A stretch of DNA of 39,994 bases from Zobellella denitrificans (GTDB lineage Bacteria > Pseudomonadota > Gammaproteobacteria > Enterobacterales > Aeromonadaceae). The stretch spans positions 1-39,994 of the forward strand of contig NZ_NMUO01000028.1 of assembly GCF_002237365.1 (NCBI RefSeq), given 5' to 3'. Position numbers and translations under genes: made by a program. The notes under the pieces were generated by a model that was not told the DNA's origin, did no database searches, and saw only the letters and a list, made by a program, of their open reading frames with translations. Positions 32,388-39,994 of this stretch are shown here, piece by piece; the stretch's first letter is position 1; each line of letters opens with the position of its first letter.

Positions 32388-33674
32388 TTATCGGGATGAG
32401 ACCAGTAAATCACGCAGGAACAGGGCTATCTGCGGAAACAGGGCCAAGAGCACGGCGGTCAGCAACAGCATGAATATGAAGGGGGGAGTACCCCGTATCA
32501 CCTCCATATAGGGTCGCCGGAAAATGGCGATGGCGGTGAAAATGTCGCAGCCGAAGGGGGGCGTGGCCGATCCGATGGCTACCTGCAGGGTAATCATGGT
32601 GCCGACCAGTACCGGATCGAGCCCGGAGGAGCGGATCAGGGGGAGGAAGATGGGGATCAGGATCAGCATCACCACTATGGGATCGACGAACATGCAGCCG
32701 ATAAAGAAAGCGACGGCGATGCAAAGCAACACCGTCATGGGCTCGGCGTCGGCCAGGTTGAGGCCGTTGATGATGGTCTGGGGCACCTCAGCGTAGGACA
32801 AGGCCCAGGAAAAAGCGGCTCCGGCCCCGATCAGGATGAAGACCACGGCGGTGACCAGGCCGGTGGACAGGGCGATGCCGGGCAGCTCCTTCAGCCTGAT
32901 GGACCGGAAGATAACCACCTCGAGCAGGATGGCGTAGAGCACACAGATGGCGGCGGCCTCGCTGGGGCTGAACACGCCGCCGTAGATGCCGCCGACGATG
33001 ATCAACGGGAAGCCGGCGGGCCAGATCGCCCGGCGGATGGCCCGCCAGCGTTCATGCCAGCTGGATCTGGGTTCTACCGGTATGCGGTGACGCCAGGCGT
33101 AGAACACCGCATAACCGGAAAACATCGCCAGGATCAGCAGCCCCGGCCCTATGCCGGCGATGAACAGCTCGGAAATGGAGGTGCCGGTGAGCACACCGTA
33201 GATGATCATGCCGATGCTGGGCGGGATCAGGAAGGCAATGTCGGAGGCGTTGATGGCCAATGCCATGGTAAAGGTATCGCTATAACCGGCCTTGAGCATG
33301 CGTGGCCGCATGGGGCCACCCACCGCCACCACTGTCGCCTGGGTGGAGCCGGAAACCGCACCGAACAGGGTACAGGTGGTCGCTACCGTGACTGCCAGGC
33401 CGCCACGCAGGTGGCCGACGAAGCGCATCACCAGGTCGAGCAGGCGATCCGAGGAATGGCCGCGAGTGATAATGTCGGCCGAGAGAATGAACATCGGCAC
33501 GGCGACCAGCGCCGAGGGTTTCACCCCGCCCACCATCTGCTGGATGATGATGGTGGGATTGAGCATCTCGAAAAACAGGAAAAAGGCCGCCAGGGTGGCG
33601 ATGAGCAGCGGCATCATCATGGGAAAGCCCAGCAACAGCAGCACTATCATGGTACTCAGCATTACCGTGGTCAT
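32388..33674 (-). CDS. TRAP transporter large permease (DctM family)
   Basis: The 428-residue membrane subunit that forms the transport channel of a tripartite ATP-independent periplasmic transporter, driven by a sodium or proton gradient. It is hydrophobic throughout with about 12 helices and the DctM hallmarks VAVPMFILSADI, GAVSGSTQATVVAVGG, INASDIAFLIPPSIGMIIYG and FSPSEAAAICVLYA. AAGGA precedes the ATG. It lies 27 nt after the small permease and 10 nt before the UspA gene, in one operon with the binding protein. Confidence 0.94.
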   Translation of the reverse strand: MTTVMLSTMIVLLLLGFPMMMPLLIATLAAFFLFFEMLNPTIIIQQMVGGVKPSALVAVPMFILSADIITRGHSSDRLLDLVMRFVGHLRGGLAVTVATTCTLFGAVSGSTQATVVAVGGPMRPRMLKAGYSDTFTMALAINASDIAFLIPPSIGMIIYGVLTGTSISELFIAGIGPGLLILAMFSGYAVFYAWRHRIPVEPRSSWHERWRAIRRAIWPAGFPLIIVGGIYGGVFSPSEAAAICVLYAILLEVVIFRSIRLKELPGIALSTGLVTAVVFILIGAGAAFSWALSYAEVPQTIINGLNLADAEPMTVLLCIAVAFFIGCMFVDPIVVMLILIPIFLPLIRSSGLDPVLVGTMITLQVAIGSATPPFGCDIFTAIAIFRRPYMEVIRGTPPFIFMLLLTAVLLALFPQIALFLRDLLVSSR

Positions 33675-33701
33675 GGTTTTTTCCTTCTGTGGGCGGCCGC
33701 G

Positions 33702-34259
33702 TCAGAGCGACTCCTTGGGTTGCGATTCGTCGTAGATGTCCAAGGCATGGAACGACAGGAAAATGTCGCGGCTTTGCAGGTTGCGGATAAAGGCCAGGCT
33801 GTATTGCAGTCCGGCGATGAAGAAGCCGAGCGGCACCACCAGCAGGGTCCAGTACAGGGGGATCTGCAGGGCGGCCGTGATCATGCCGCGCCGGGCCATC
33901 TGAGCAACATAGGCATAGGCGTAGTAGCTGAGCAGGAACAGGGTGAGGGCAGTGCTCAGGGTAATCAGCAGCATCAGCCCTTTCTTGTAGCGATCGGGCA
34001 GCACGTCGTAGAGGGCGGACATGCGGATATGGCGGCCCTGGCGGGTGACGTAACCCAACCCCATGAAGGTGATCACCACCATCAGGATCTGGTTCAGTTC
34101 TTCGGCAAAATACAGGCTGTGGGCAAAGAGGTAGCGGCCGAATACGTTGATGATGGTGTTCAGTGCCATCAGCAGTATGCCACCGGCCAGACAGGTCACT
34201 TCCAGCCGGTGGATCCAGCGGTCGGCCAGGATCAGTCCGCGGTGTAGCATGGGATTCAT
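33702..34259 (-). CDS. TRAP transporter small permease (DctQ family)
   Basis: The 185-residue small membrane subunit with four hydrophobic segments (LEVTCLAGGILLMALNTIIN, FAEELNQILMVVITFMGLGY, LMLLITLSTALTLFLLSYYA, LYWTLLVVPLGFFIAGLQYS). The start at 34259 is chosen because GAGGG lies eight nt upstream; a longer frame from 34286 begins without a ribosome site. It is placed between binding protein and large permease, as in other TRAP operons. Confidence 0.92.
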   Translation of the reverse strand: MNPMLHRGLILADRWIHRLEVTCLAGGILLMALNTIINVFGRYLFAHSLYFAEELNQILMVVITFMGLGYVTRQGRHIRMSALYDVLPDRYKKGLMLLITLSTALTLFLLSYYAYAYVAQMARRGMITAALQIPLYWTLLVVPLGFFIAGLQYSLAFIRNLQSRDIFLSFHALDIYDESQPKESL

Positions 34260-34321
34260 AGGGGTACCCTCGGCAGGTGCCGCCACCCATTGCCGGGCGG
34301 CGGCGGGGAGAAAGCCGAACC

Positions 34322-35350
34322 TCAGTTCAGCTGCTGCTCCAGACGGTCGCGCTCGGCGAGAAAGCCGTCCAGCACCTGCTGGCCATGGCTGCCTACCATC
34401 TGTACGAACTTCTGCCGGGTTTGCTCGGCCCTGGCCCGGAAGGCGTCACGCTGGGCTTCGTCCAGGCTGATATAGGTCATGGCCGGTTTTTCCTGCAGTA
34501 TCTTGGCCAGGAACTCCTGCTCCAGCCTGGGTACCTCGTCCATCATGTAGTGGGTGACTTCCGTCATGGTGTCGCGGATCAGCTGCTGGCGCTCGGTCGG
34601 CAGACCGTCGAACCAGTCATCGCCGGTGATGATGGCGCTGGTGAACAGCTGATGGCGGGCCGAGATCAGGTAGTCAGTCACCTCGAAGAAGTTGCTCTGG
34701 TAGACCGAGGAGATGGGTTGGCCGACCCCGTCGATCATCTTCAGTTGCAGGGCACCGTAGACTTCACCAAAAGGTAGCGGGGTGGGGCTGGAGCCCAGAT
34801 CCTTGAATGCCTCTACCTGCAGCGGGGACACCAGAATACGCATCTTGAAGTTGTTCAGATCTTCCGGAGTACGCACGGCACGGTTGGCGGCCCAGGCATC
34901 CTCTCCTTCGGAGTAGATGCTCATCAGGCGCAGCCCGGTCTTGGCGAAACCTTTTTCCATGCCCTGATAGACGGTTGTGGAGTCGGTCATCAGGTGTTTG
35001 TTGACTTCGTTGTTCTCCGACAGGATGAAGGGGATGGAAAACAGCTGTATCTCCGGCACGAAGGAACCCAGGTGGCCAAGGGATATATTGGCGAATTGCA
35101 GGGCACCATCGGCTACCAGCTCGGTGGCGTCGGCCGAAGTACCCAGGGTGCCACCGTAGAAGATATTGACCTTCACGTCACCGTCGGTCTTGGCCTCAAT
35201 GCGTTTCTTGAACTCCTGAGCATAGAGATCCTGAATATCTCCCTGGGATACCTCGATGGCGTACTTCCAGGTTTCCGCTTGGGCACCGAAGGCCAGACAA
35301 GCGAGGGGAACGGCTTTGGCGAGGGTTGAGAAAGATTTGAACAAATCCAT
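34322..35350 (-). CDS. TRAP transporter solute-binding protein (DctP family, TeaA-like)
   Basis: A 342-residue periplasmic binding protein. The signal peptide is residues 1-25 (MDLFKSFSTLAKAVPLACLA, then FGAQA, cleavage before ETWKYA). The mature N terminus (ETWKYAIEVSQGDIQDLYAQ) and the TPTPLPFGEVYGALQ segment resemble TeaA, the ectoine receptor of Halomonas, as far as I remember its sequence. The substrate-carboxylate Arg of DctP proteins is kept (FKMRILVSP), but the TeaA stretch ENPIFW, with a ligand-stacking Trp, reads GQPISS here, so a different ligand is likely. The start at 35350 has GGAG nine nt upstream and gives a normal signal peptide; upstream ATGs (35365, 35374) are less likely. 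Confidence 0.92.
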   Translation of the reverse strand: MDLFKSFSTLAKAVPLACLAFGAQAETWKYAIEVSQGDIQDLYAQEFKKRIEAKTDGDVKVNIFYGGTLGTSADATELVADGALQFANISLGHLGSFVPEIQLFSIPFILSENNEVNKHLMTDSTTVYQGMEKGFAKTGLRLMSIYSEGEDAWAANRAVRTPEDLNNFKMRILVSPLQVEAFKDLGSSPTPLPFGEVYGALQLKMIDGVGQPISSVYQSNFFEVTDYLISARHQLFTSAIITGDDWFDGLPTERQQLIRDTMTEVTHYMMDEVPRLEQEFLAKILQEKPAMTYISLDEAQRDAFRARAEQTRQKFVQMVGSHGQQVLDGFLAERDRLEQQLN

Positions 35351-35457
35351 TATCTGTATCTCCATTACATCCATTTTGGGTTGAATCGGGTGTCCGCATG
35401 GACACCCGGGTTGTCGGGGTGATGCCGGTCTTCCCTTGCCGGGCGGCAGCCGACCCC

Positions 35458-36129
35458 TTATTCATCCCCCGGTACGCCGAAGGCGTCGGCCTGGGCCGGA
35501 TCCTGGGCGCGGGTGATGTAGGCCTGCATCTGTGGCTGGTATTGCCGCCAGAGCAGGCGCAGTTCGTGGAGGGGGGCGATATGCCAGTCGACCCGCAGAT
35601 CCACCACCGGCCAACTGGGCTCGGCGCTCATCAGCAGGCCGGCGGAATGTACTGGCCCCAGCTCGCCGCCGGCCTCCAGCCCGGCTTCCAGCGCCAGCAG
35701 CAGCCGTTCGGCCAGGTGGCCCCGGCTCAGCTCGAAGGCGTCCACCATGGCCTGGGGCACCCGGGTGTTGGCCAGCAGGTTGCCCATGGCCAGGCAGTGC
35801 CGGCCCCGGGCGGTGGCATTCAGGCCCAGGGCCCGGTCGCCGCTGAAGGTGACGCCGTTGCCCTGGCGGTCCAGCACGCCGAGCTGGCGCCATTGAAGGT
35901 GGGGGTCGGCCTTGGCCAGCACGGCGGGGATCTGCTCCACCGCCACTCCCTCCTGCAACAGCTCCAGTGCCAGGGGGCCCAGCACCGGATTGGTGACATT
36001 CTGGCTCAGGGCCACGCCCACGCCGCTGTGCACGAAGGCGCAGCGGCTGGCCACGGCGATGCTGGAGGAGCTGATGGCGCAGCCCATCATGCCGGTGTCG
36101 GGGCAAAGCCCGGCGACGGAAAAGGTCAT
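35458..36129 (-). CDS. DUF1028 Ntn-hydrolase-like protein
   Basis: A 223-residue member of the DUF1028 family, assigned to the Ntn-hydrolase superfamily and commonly seen beside RidA and amino-compound genes. The N terminus MTFSVAGLCPDTGMMGCAIS and the Ser-rich SSSSIAVASRCAFVHSGVGV are typical, and GLLMSAEPSWPVVDLRVDWH is the conserved core. If Ntn-like, the nucleophile would be exposed after removal of Met; Thr2 is a candidate, which is inference. AAGGAGG lies five nt before the ATG at 36129, making the longer frame from 36174 unlikely. It is 10 nt downstream of the RidA gene and upstream of the TRAP genes. Confidence 0.85.
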   Translation of the reverse strand: MTFSVAGLCPDTGMMGCAISSSSIAVASRCAFVHSGVGVALSQNVTNPVLGPLALELLQEGVAVEQIPAVLAKADPHLQWRQLGVLDRQGNGVTFSGDRALGLNATARGRHCLAMGNLLANTRVPQAMVDAFELSRGHLAERLLLALEAGLEAGGELGPVHSAGLLMSAEPSWPVVDLRVDWHIAPLHELRLLWRQYQPQMQAYITRAQDPAQADAFGVPGDE

Positions 36130-36139
36130 GGTATCCTCC

Positions 36140-36559
36140 TTATGCCTGTTCGTCGGGAATGACGGCGATGACATCGATCTCCATCAGCCATTCGGCCTGG
36201 GCCAGGCCCGCCACCACCAGGCCGGTGGAGATGGGGTAGACCCCCTTCAGCCACTTGCCCACCTCCTGGTAGACCGGCTCGCGAAAGCGCGGATCCGTGA
36301 TGTAGGTGGTGGTCTTGACGATATGGCTCATGTCGCTGCCGGCTTCTTCCAGCAGCTGTTTGACGTTCTTCATCGCCTGCTCCGCCTGGGCCCGGGGATC
36401 GCCCAGCCCGACCAGCTTGCCTTCGAAGTCGGTACCGACCTGACCGCGCACATAGACGGTGTTGCCCGCCCGTACCGCCTGGCACAGATCGTTGTCCAGG
36501 CTCTGGTTGGGGTAGGTTTCCTTGGTGTTGAACATGCGTATGCGAGTGTGAGTGGGCAT
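36140..36559 (-). CDS. RidA/YjgF family protein lacking the canonical arginine
   Basis: A 139-residue RidA-fold protein (chorismate-mutase-like trimer). RidA proper hydrolyses reactive enamines and imines to ketoacids and ammonia. The core GNTVYVRGQVGTDFEGKLVG, EEAGSDMSHIVKTTTYITDP and C-terminal MEIDVIAVIP are clear. The catalytic Arg105 region of E. coli RidA (PARSC) reads PISTG here, so the substrate-carboxylate Arg is missing. It probably belongs to one of the Rid subfamilies with different chemistry. GGAGC precedes the ATG. It lies between the flavin monooxygenase and DUF1028 genes; a flavoenzyme that makes imines would supply a substrate. Confidence 0.87.
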   Translation of the reverse strand: MPTHTRIRMFNTKETYPNQSLDNDLCQAVRAGNTVYVRGQVGTDFEGKLVGLGDPRAQAEQAMKNVKQLLEEAGSDMSHIVKTTTYITDPRFREPVYQEVGKWLKGVYPISTGLVVAGLAQAEWLMEIDVIAVIPDEQA

Positions 36560-36636
36560 GGGGTTGCTCCGGTTAATACTGATTGAGTAAGCGAACAGGG
36601 ACCGGCACTGTGCCGGTCCGGGTTAATGGGTTAGTT

Positions 36637-37953
36637 TCAGGCGGCGCTTTCCTTTTTGGCAGCGCGAATGTCGCTGACCTTGCCGGCGTCACGCTGGTCG
36701 GCGTCCTTGTAGGCGGCATACTTGCGCTGAGTGGCGATGTGGTCGGCGATGTGCTTGGCGTCGTGCCATACCCCCCAGATAAAGGTGGAGCCACGGCGGG
36801 ACAGCCAGGGCAGACCCAGGAAATAGATCCCCGGTTCGCTCGACACACCGCGCTTGTGCTGGGGTTTGCCCTTGTCGTCAAAGGCGTTCACGTCGAGCCA
36901 GCTGTAATCTGTGGTGAAACCGGTGGCCCAGATGATGGAGGTGATACCGGCCTCGGCCATGCCCAGCTCCAGGGTCGGGTTGGTCATGCACTCGGGGTCC
37001 GGCAGTAATTCGCGGGCTTCGGGCTCTTCCGGCAGATCCAGATTATTGCGGGCAATGTAGGCATCGGCCGCATCCAGCAGTTCCAGGTAGTTGGCGTCGC
37101 CGTTGCGAATGTTTTCCGCCAGATCCTGTTCAAAGGTGACTTTACCGTTGGCAAAGGTGCCGGTGCGGCCCACCAGGTTGATGCCCTGTCTGGCCAGCTT
37201 GCGGAAATCGACGGTGTGGCCGCCCCGGGCGCCGCTGACGGCAATGGTGACGTGCTCGGTCCCCGGCTTCATGGCTTCGGCGTCCCACTCGCCTAGCACA
37301 CCCAGCCACCAGCAGAAGTCGCGGTTGCGATAGGCGCGGGGCGGACGGTCGTGGGGGCCTACCGACAGGTAAACGGTCTTGCCGGCCCGCTGCAGCTCGT
37401 CGGCGATCTGTACTCCCGAGGAGCCGGCACCCACCACCAGCACGGCGCCGGCGGGTAACTGGTCCGGGTTGCGATAGGCGGAAGAATGGATCTGGTACAG
37501 GCTCTCGTCCTTGGGCGCAATCGGCGGAATGGCCGGACGCTGGAACGGACCTGTGGCGGCCACCACCCGGTTGGCCTGAATTTCGCCGATGGAGGTGTCC
37601 ACGGTGAAGCCCGGGCGATCGGTGTTACGAACGACCTTTTTCACTTCCACGCCGGTGCGAATGGGGGCGTTGAACTTCTCGGCATAGGCCTCGAAGTAGG
37701 CGGCGATGCGCTCCTTGGGGGCGAAGGCGTCGGGGTCCAGGTCGTTGAACTCCAGGCCCGGAAAGCGATCGTGCCAGGCCGGGCCGTTGGCCACCAGCGA
37801 GTCCCAGCGCTCGGTGCGCCAGCGTTCGGCGATGCGGTTGCGTTCCAGCACCAGGTGGGGCACTCCGAGTTTGGTCAGGTGCTCGCTCATGGCCACGCCG
37901 GCCTGACCGGCGCCTACAATCAGCGTATCGATTTCTGTCTTTTCAGCTGTCAT
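36637..37953 (-). CDS. FAD/NAD(P)-dependent monooxygenase (CzcO/TrkA-type flavoprotein)
   Basis: A 438-residue flavoprotein of the flavin-containing monooxygenase family. The FAD site is VGAGQAGVAMSEHL near residue 13, the second Rossmann motif for NAD(P)H is VVGAGSSGVQIADEL near residue 170, and the ATGF motif is IIWATGFTTDYSWL. WHDRFPGL and the C-terminal LGLPWLSRRGSTFIWGVWHD are characteristic of a subgroup often annotated as putative monooxygenase. Members oxygenate amines or thio compounds; the substrate here is not known. It is the first gene of a seven-gene minus-strand operon ending with UspA. AGAGGGA precedes the ATG, and a perfect copy of the cluster motif lies 92-126 bp upstream. 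Confidence 0.86.
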   Translation of the reverse strand: MTAEKTEIDTLIVGAGQAGVAMSEHLTKLGVPHLVLERNRIAERWRTERWDSLVANGPAWHDRFPGLEFNDLDPDAFAPKERIAAYFEAYAEKFNAPIRTGVEVKKVVRNTDRPGFTVDTSIGEIQANRVVAATGPFQRPAIPPIAPKDESLYQIHSSAYRNPDQLPAGAVLVVGAGSSGVQIADELQRAGKTVYLSVGPHDRPPRAYRNRDFCWWLGVLGEWDAEAMKPGTEHVTIAVSGARGGHTVDFRKLARQGINLVGRTGTFANGKVTFEQDLAENIRNGDANYLELLDAADAYIARNNLDLPEEPEARELLPDPECMTNPTLELGMAEAGITSIIWATGFTTDYSWLDVNAFDDKGKPQHKRGVSSEPGIYFLGLPWLSRRGSTFIWGVWHDAKHIADHIATQRKYAAYKDADQRDAGKVSDIRAAKKESAA

Positions 37954-38044
37954 GTCTGTGTCCCTCTGGATGACGGTATGTTTCGGGGCGGTCAGGGTCT
38001 GGCCTCCTTGTTCGAAACCAGCCTAAGGGGGAACGGCGCATCGA

Positions 38045-38079
38045 TAAAATATTATTAACATTAGGGTTACATTTGAAAA
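38045..38079. promoter_or_regulatory. Cluster motif copy E (upstream of the monooxygenase operon)
   Basis: TAAAATATTATT, 13 nt, CATTTGAAAA. Both halves are identical to copy C. The 429-bp gene-free region 37954-38382 holds this motif on the left and the ltnD control region on the right. Confidence 0.65.
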
Positions 38080-38185
38080 TTTGATGCTGTGCTGCGGGGC
38101 GGGGCCTGAACAACCTTTTCACAACACCGGGTTATCTTGTTTTTTCAATGGGTTGACCCTAGTTTTCCGGTTACGGCAGGGGGTT

Positions 38186-38227
38186 TGTGAGAGTGTGCTC
38201 ACATTATTTTTCACATTCATTTGTGAA
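38186..38227. promoter_or_regulatory. Two operator-like palindromes upstream of ltnD
   Basis: TGTGAG-N6-CTCACA (38186-38203) and TTCACA-N6-TGTGAA (38210-38227) have equal arm and spacer lengths and start 24 bp apart. A further GTGATC...TATCAC pair lies nearer the gene at about 38332-38354. They suggest a GntR- or DeoR-type repressor, as usual for four-carbon acid sugar operons. The N6 spacing is also close to, but does not match, a CRP site. Confidence 0.5.
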
Positions 38228-38382
38228 TAATTGTTATGGGGTTGGTGATATTAATATCTTTTAAATCAGTAACTTGTTTGTTTTTGTGGCTTTCCCGTTT
38301 TGTGAGATCCCGACATTAACTGTGATTAAGTGTGATCGATAATGTACCTATCACAGTAGTTCACAGCTTGGGAGTAACACAG

Positions 38383-39282
38383 ATGAGCGCACTTTCCCGT
38401 ATTGGCCTGGTCGGCCTCGGCTCCATGGGCATGGGCATGGCCCAGTCCCTGATCCGCGCCGGCTTCGATACCTATGGTTTTGACCTGAACCCGGACGCCT
38501 GCGCTCGTCTGGCCGAAGCCGGCGCCGCCGGCACCGGCCCCTCGGCGCTGCCCTACGCGGACCGGCTCGATGCCCTGGTGCTGGTGGTGGTGAACGGTGC
38601 CCAGGTGGAGGCGGTGCTGTTCGGCGAGCAGGGCCTGGCCCAGGCGCTGCGCCCGGGCAGCCTGGTGATCGTGTGCAGCACCCTGGCCGCCACCCAGACC
38701 CAGTCCATCCACCGGCGCCTGGCCGAGCTGGGCCTGGAAATGATAGACGCGCCCATCTCCGGCGGCGCCGTCAAGGCCGCCGACGGCCGGCTGTCGGTGA
38801 TGGCCTCGGGCAAACCCGAGCTGTTCGAGCAGGCCCGTGGGCTGTTCGACGCCGTGGCCGAAAAACTCTATGTGGTCGGGCCCGACATCGGCCAGGGCAG
38901 CACCGTCAAGACCATCCACCAGCTGCTGGCCGGGGTGCACATCGCCGCCGCCGCCGAGGCCATGGCCATGGCCGCCAAGGCGGAGATCCCGCTGGAGCTG
39001 ATGTTCGAGGTGGTCACCCACAGCGCCGGCAATTCCTGGATGTTCGAGAACCGGGTGCCGCACATCCTGGACGGCGACTATGCGCCGCGCTCCAGCGTCG
39101 ACATTTTCGTCAAGGATCTGGGCATAGTGCTGGACACCGCCCACCAGATGAAATTCCCGCTGCCGCTGGCCTCCGCCGCCCACCAGATGTTCCTGGCCGC
39201 CAGCAACGAGGGCTACGGCCGTGAAGACGACGCCGCCGTGGTCAAAACCTTCAAGGGCATCCGTCTGCCGGAGGGCAAGTAA
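38383..39282 (+). CDS. ltnD: L-threonate dehydrogenase (LtnD)
   Basis: A 299-residue NAD-dependent beta-hydroxyacid dehydrogenase, which oxidises L-threonate (or a related tetronate) at C2. The Rossmann motif is GLVGLGSMGMGMAQSL, the substrate site is DAPISGGAVKAADG, and the catalytic Lys176 is in GQGSTVKTIHQLL. GGAG lies eight nt before the ATG at 38383; an in-frame ATG at 38332 is rejected because it lies inside the operator region. The stop codon is followed immediately by the ATG of the kinase gene, so the pair is translationally coupled. Pairing with a four-carbon acid sugar kinase supports LtnD over tartronate-semialdehyde reductase. Confidence 0.88.
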   Translation: MSALSRIGLVGLGSMGMGMAQSLIRAGFDTYGFDLNPDACARLAEAGAAGTGPSALPYADRLDALVLVVVNGAQVEAVLFGEQGLAQALRPGSLVIVCSTLAATQTQSIHRRLAELGLEMIDAPISGGAVKAADGRLSVMASGKPELFEQARGLFDAVAEKLYVVGPDIGQGSTVKTIHQLLAGVHIAAAAEAMAMAAKAEIPLELMFEVVTHSAGNSWMFENRVPHILDGDYAPRSSVDIFVKDLGIVLDTAHQMKFPLPLASAAHQMFLAASNEGYGREDDAAVVKTFKGIRLPEGK

Positions 39283-39994
39283 ATGACGCAACGTCTGGGT
39301 GTTATCGCCGACGACTTTACCGGCGCCACCGATATCGCCGGCTTTATGGTGGAAAACGGCTGGCGCGTGACCCAGCTGATCGGCCACGGCCCCGCCGAGG
39401 TGCCGGCGGACGTGGACGCCGTGGTCATCTCCCTGAAGAGCCGCTCCTGCGCGGTGGAGCAGGCGGTGGCCGACTCCCTGGCGGCGCTGGCGCGGCTGAA
39501 AGAGCTGGGTTGCGACCGTTTCTTCTTCAAGTACTGTTCCACCTTCGACTCCACCGCCGAGGGCAATATCGGTCCGGTGACCGACGCCCTGCTGGCGGCG
39601 CTGGGCGAAACCTTTACCGTGATCTGCCCGGCGCTGCCGGTGAACGGCCGCACCGTCTGCCACGGCAACCTGTTCGTGAACGGGGTGCCGCTCGACGAGT
39701 CCGGCATGAAGGATCACCCGGTGACCCCCATGCGGGATGCCAACCTGCAGCGGCTGATGGCCGCCCAGGCCCGGGGCCAGGTGGGGCTGGTGGACTATCA
39801 CGCCGTGCTGGCCGGCCCGGCGGCGGTCCATGCCCGGCTCGAGGAACTGAAAGCCAATGGCGTGAACTACGCGGTGCTGGATACCCTGACCATGGCCGAT
39901 CTGCCGGTGCTGGGCGAGGCGGTGAGCGAGCTGAAACTGGTCACCGGCGGCTCCGGCCTGGGCGCGGGCCTGGCCCGCGTTGCCACCGGCGGCC
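39283..39994 (+). CDS. otnK: Four-carbon acid sugar kinase, 3-oxo-tetronate kinase (3' end off window)
   Basis: The first 237 residues of an OtnK-type kinase that phosphorylates 3-oxo-tetronate for later decarboxylation. The N-terminal ADDFTGATDIAGF motif is diagnostic of the DUF1537 (SBD_N) substrate-binding domain; KYCSTFDSTAEGNIGPV and CPALPVNGRTVCHG follow as in the family, and VTGGSGLGAGLAR begins the C-terminal nucleotide-binding half. The downstream operon, probably decarboxylase and isomerase genes, lies outside the window. Confidence 0.93.
   Translation, partial: MTQRLGVIADDFTGATDIAGFMVENGWRVTQLIGHGPAEVPADVDAVVISLKSRSCAVEQAVADSLAALARLKELGCDRFFFKYCSTFDSTAEGNIGPVTDALLAALGETFTVICPALPVNGRTVCHGNLFVNGVPLDESGMKDHPVTPMRDANLQRLMAAQARGQVGLVDYHAVLAGPAAVHARLEELKANGVNYAVLDTLTMADLPVLGEAVSELKLVTGGSGLGAGLARVATGG

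Noticed and set aside
32388-35350. Calling the TRAP system an ectoine transporter outright
   Set aside because: No ectoine hydrolase or other ectoine-degradation genes are present, and a key pocket segment differs from TeaA.
38186-38203. CRP site upstream of ltnD
   Set aside because: TGTGA and TCACA are separated by 8 rather than 6 bases, so it does not fit CRP. A repressor palindrome is more likely.

Overview
The window looks like chromosomal DNA of a GC-rich marine or brackish gammaproteobacterium. The core genes (tex, greB, pckA, hslO-hslR, nudE-cysQ, metJ/metB-metL) and their sequences resemble Aeromonadales such as Zobellella or Oceanimonas. That placement is an inference from remembered gene order and base composition, not from a search. 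There are no rRNA or tRNA genes, no CRISPR array and no recognisable transposase or integrase.

Region 1 (1-9970) is the tex-greB locus, both genes on the minus strand, split by about 7.1 kb of visibly less GC-rich DNA. The last 90 bp of greB occur twice: once in the intact gene (9488-9577) and once directly next to the tex start (2261-2350). The insert carries a LysR regulator and, divergently, a four-gene operon: a cystathionine-gamma-synthase-family PLP enzyme, an ACT-less homoserine dehydrogenase, an aldehyde dehydrogenase and a BCCT transporter, closed by a strong terminator. It reads as an acquired catabolic cassette. My best guess at its job is import of a sulfonium/betaine-type amino acid such as S-methylmethionine, release of homoserine, and oxidation through aspartate semialdehyde to aspartate.

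Region 2 (10042-24237) is mostly core. It holds a COG0523 metal GTPase and a divergent DUF1826 gene sharing a near-consensus Zur box, a chemoreceptor with only one visible membrane segment, an Lrp/AsnC regulator with the Rho inhibitor rof, pckA, hslO/hslR, nudE-cysQ, and the methionine locus metJ / metB-metL with tandem Met boxes between the divergent genes.

Region 3 (24354-37953) is a minus-strand catabolic cluster of five transcription units: (i) a PuuC-like aldehyde dehydrogenase; (ii) a LysR regulator; (iii) a class III aminotransferase; (iv) an M20 deacylase with an APC permease; and (v) a flavin monooxygenase, a RidA-family protein, a DUF1028 Ntn-hydrolase-like protein, a TeaABC-like TRAP transporter and a UspA protein. 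Upstream of units i, iii and v lies the same bipartite AT-rich motif, TAAAATATTWTW-N13-SATTTGAWWW, with identical spacing and orientation. Related but differently spaced elements precede units ii and iv. This ties the cluster into one probable regulon for an amine or N-acyl-amine nutrient whose identity I cannot read from sequence.

Region 4 (38383-39994) starts a plus-strand four-carbon sugar-acid operon (ltnD, then otnK running off the end), preceded by an AT-rich region with two 6-6-6 palindromes that look like repressor operators.
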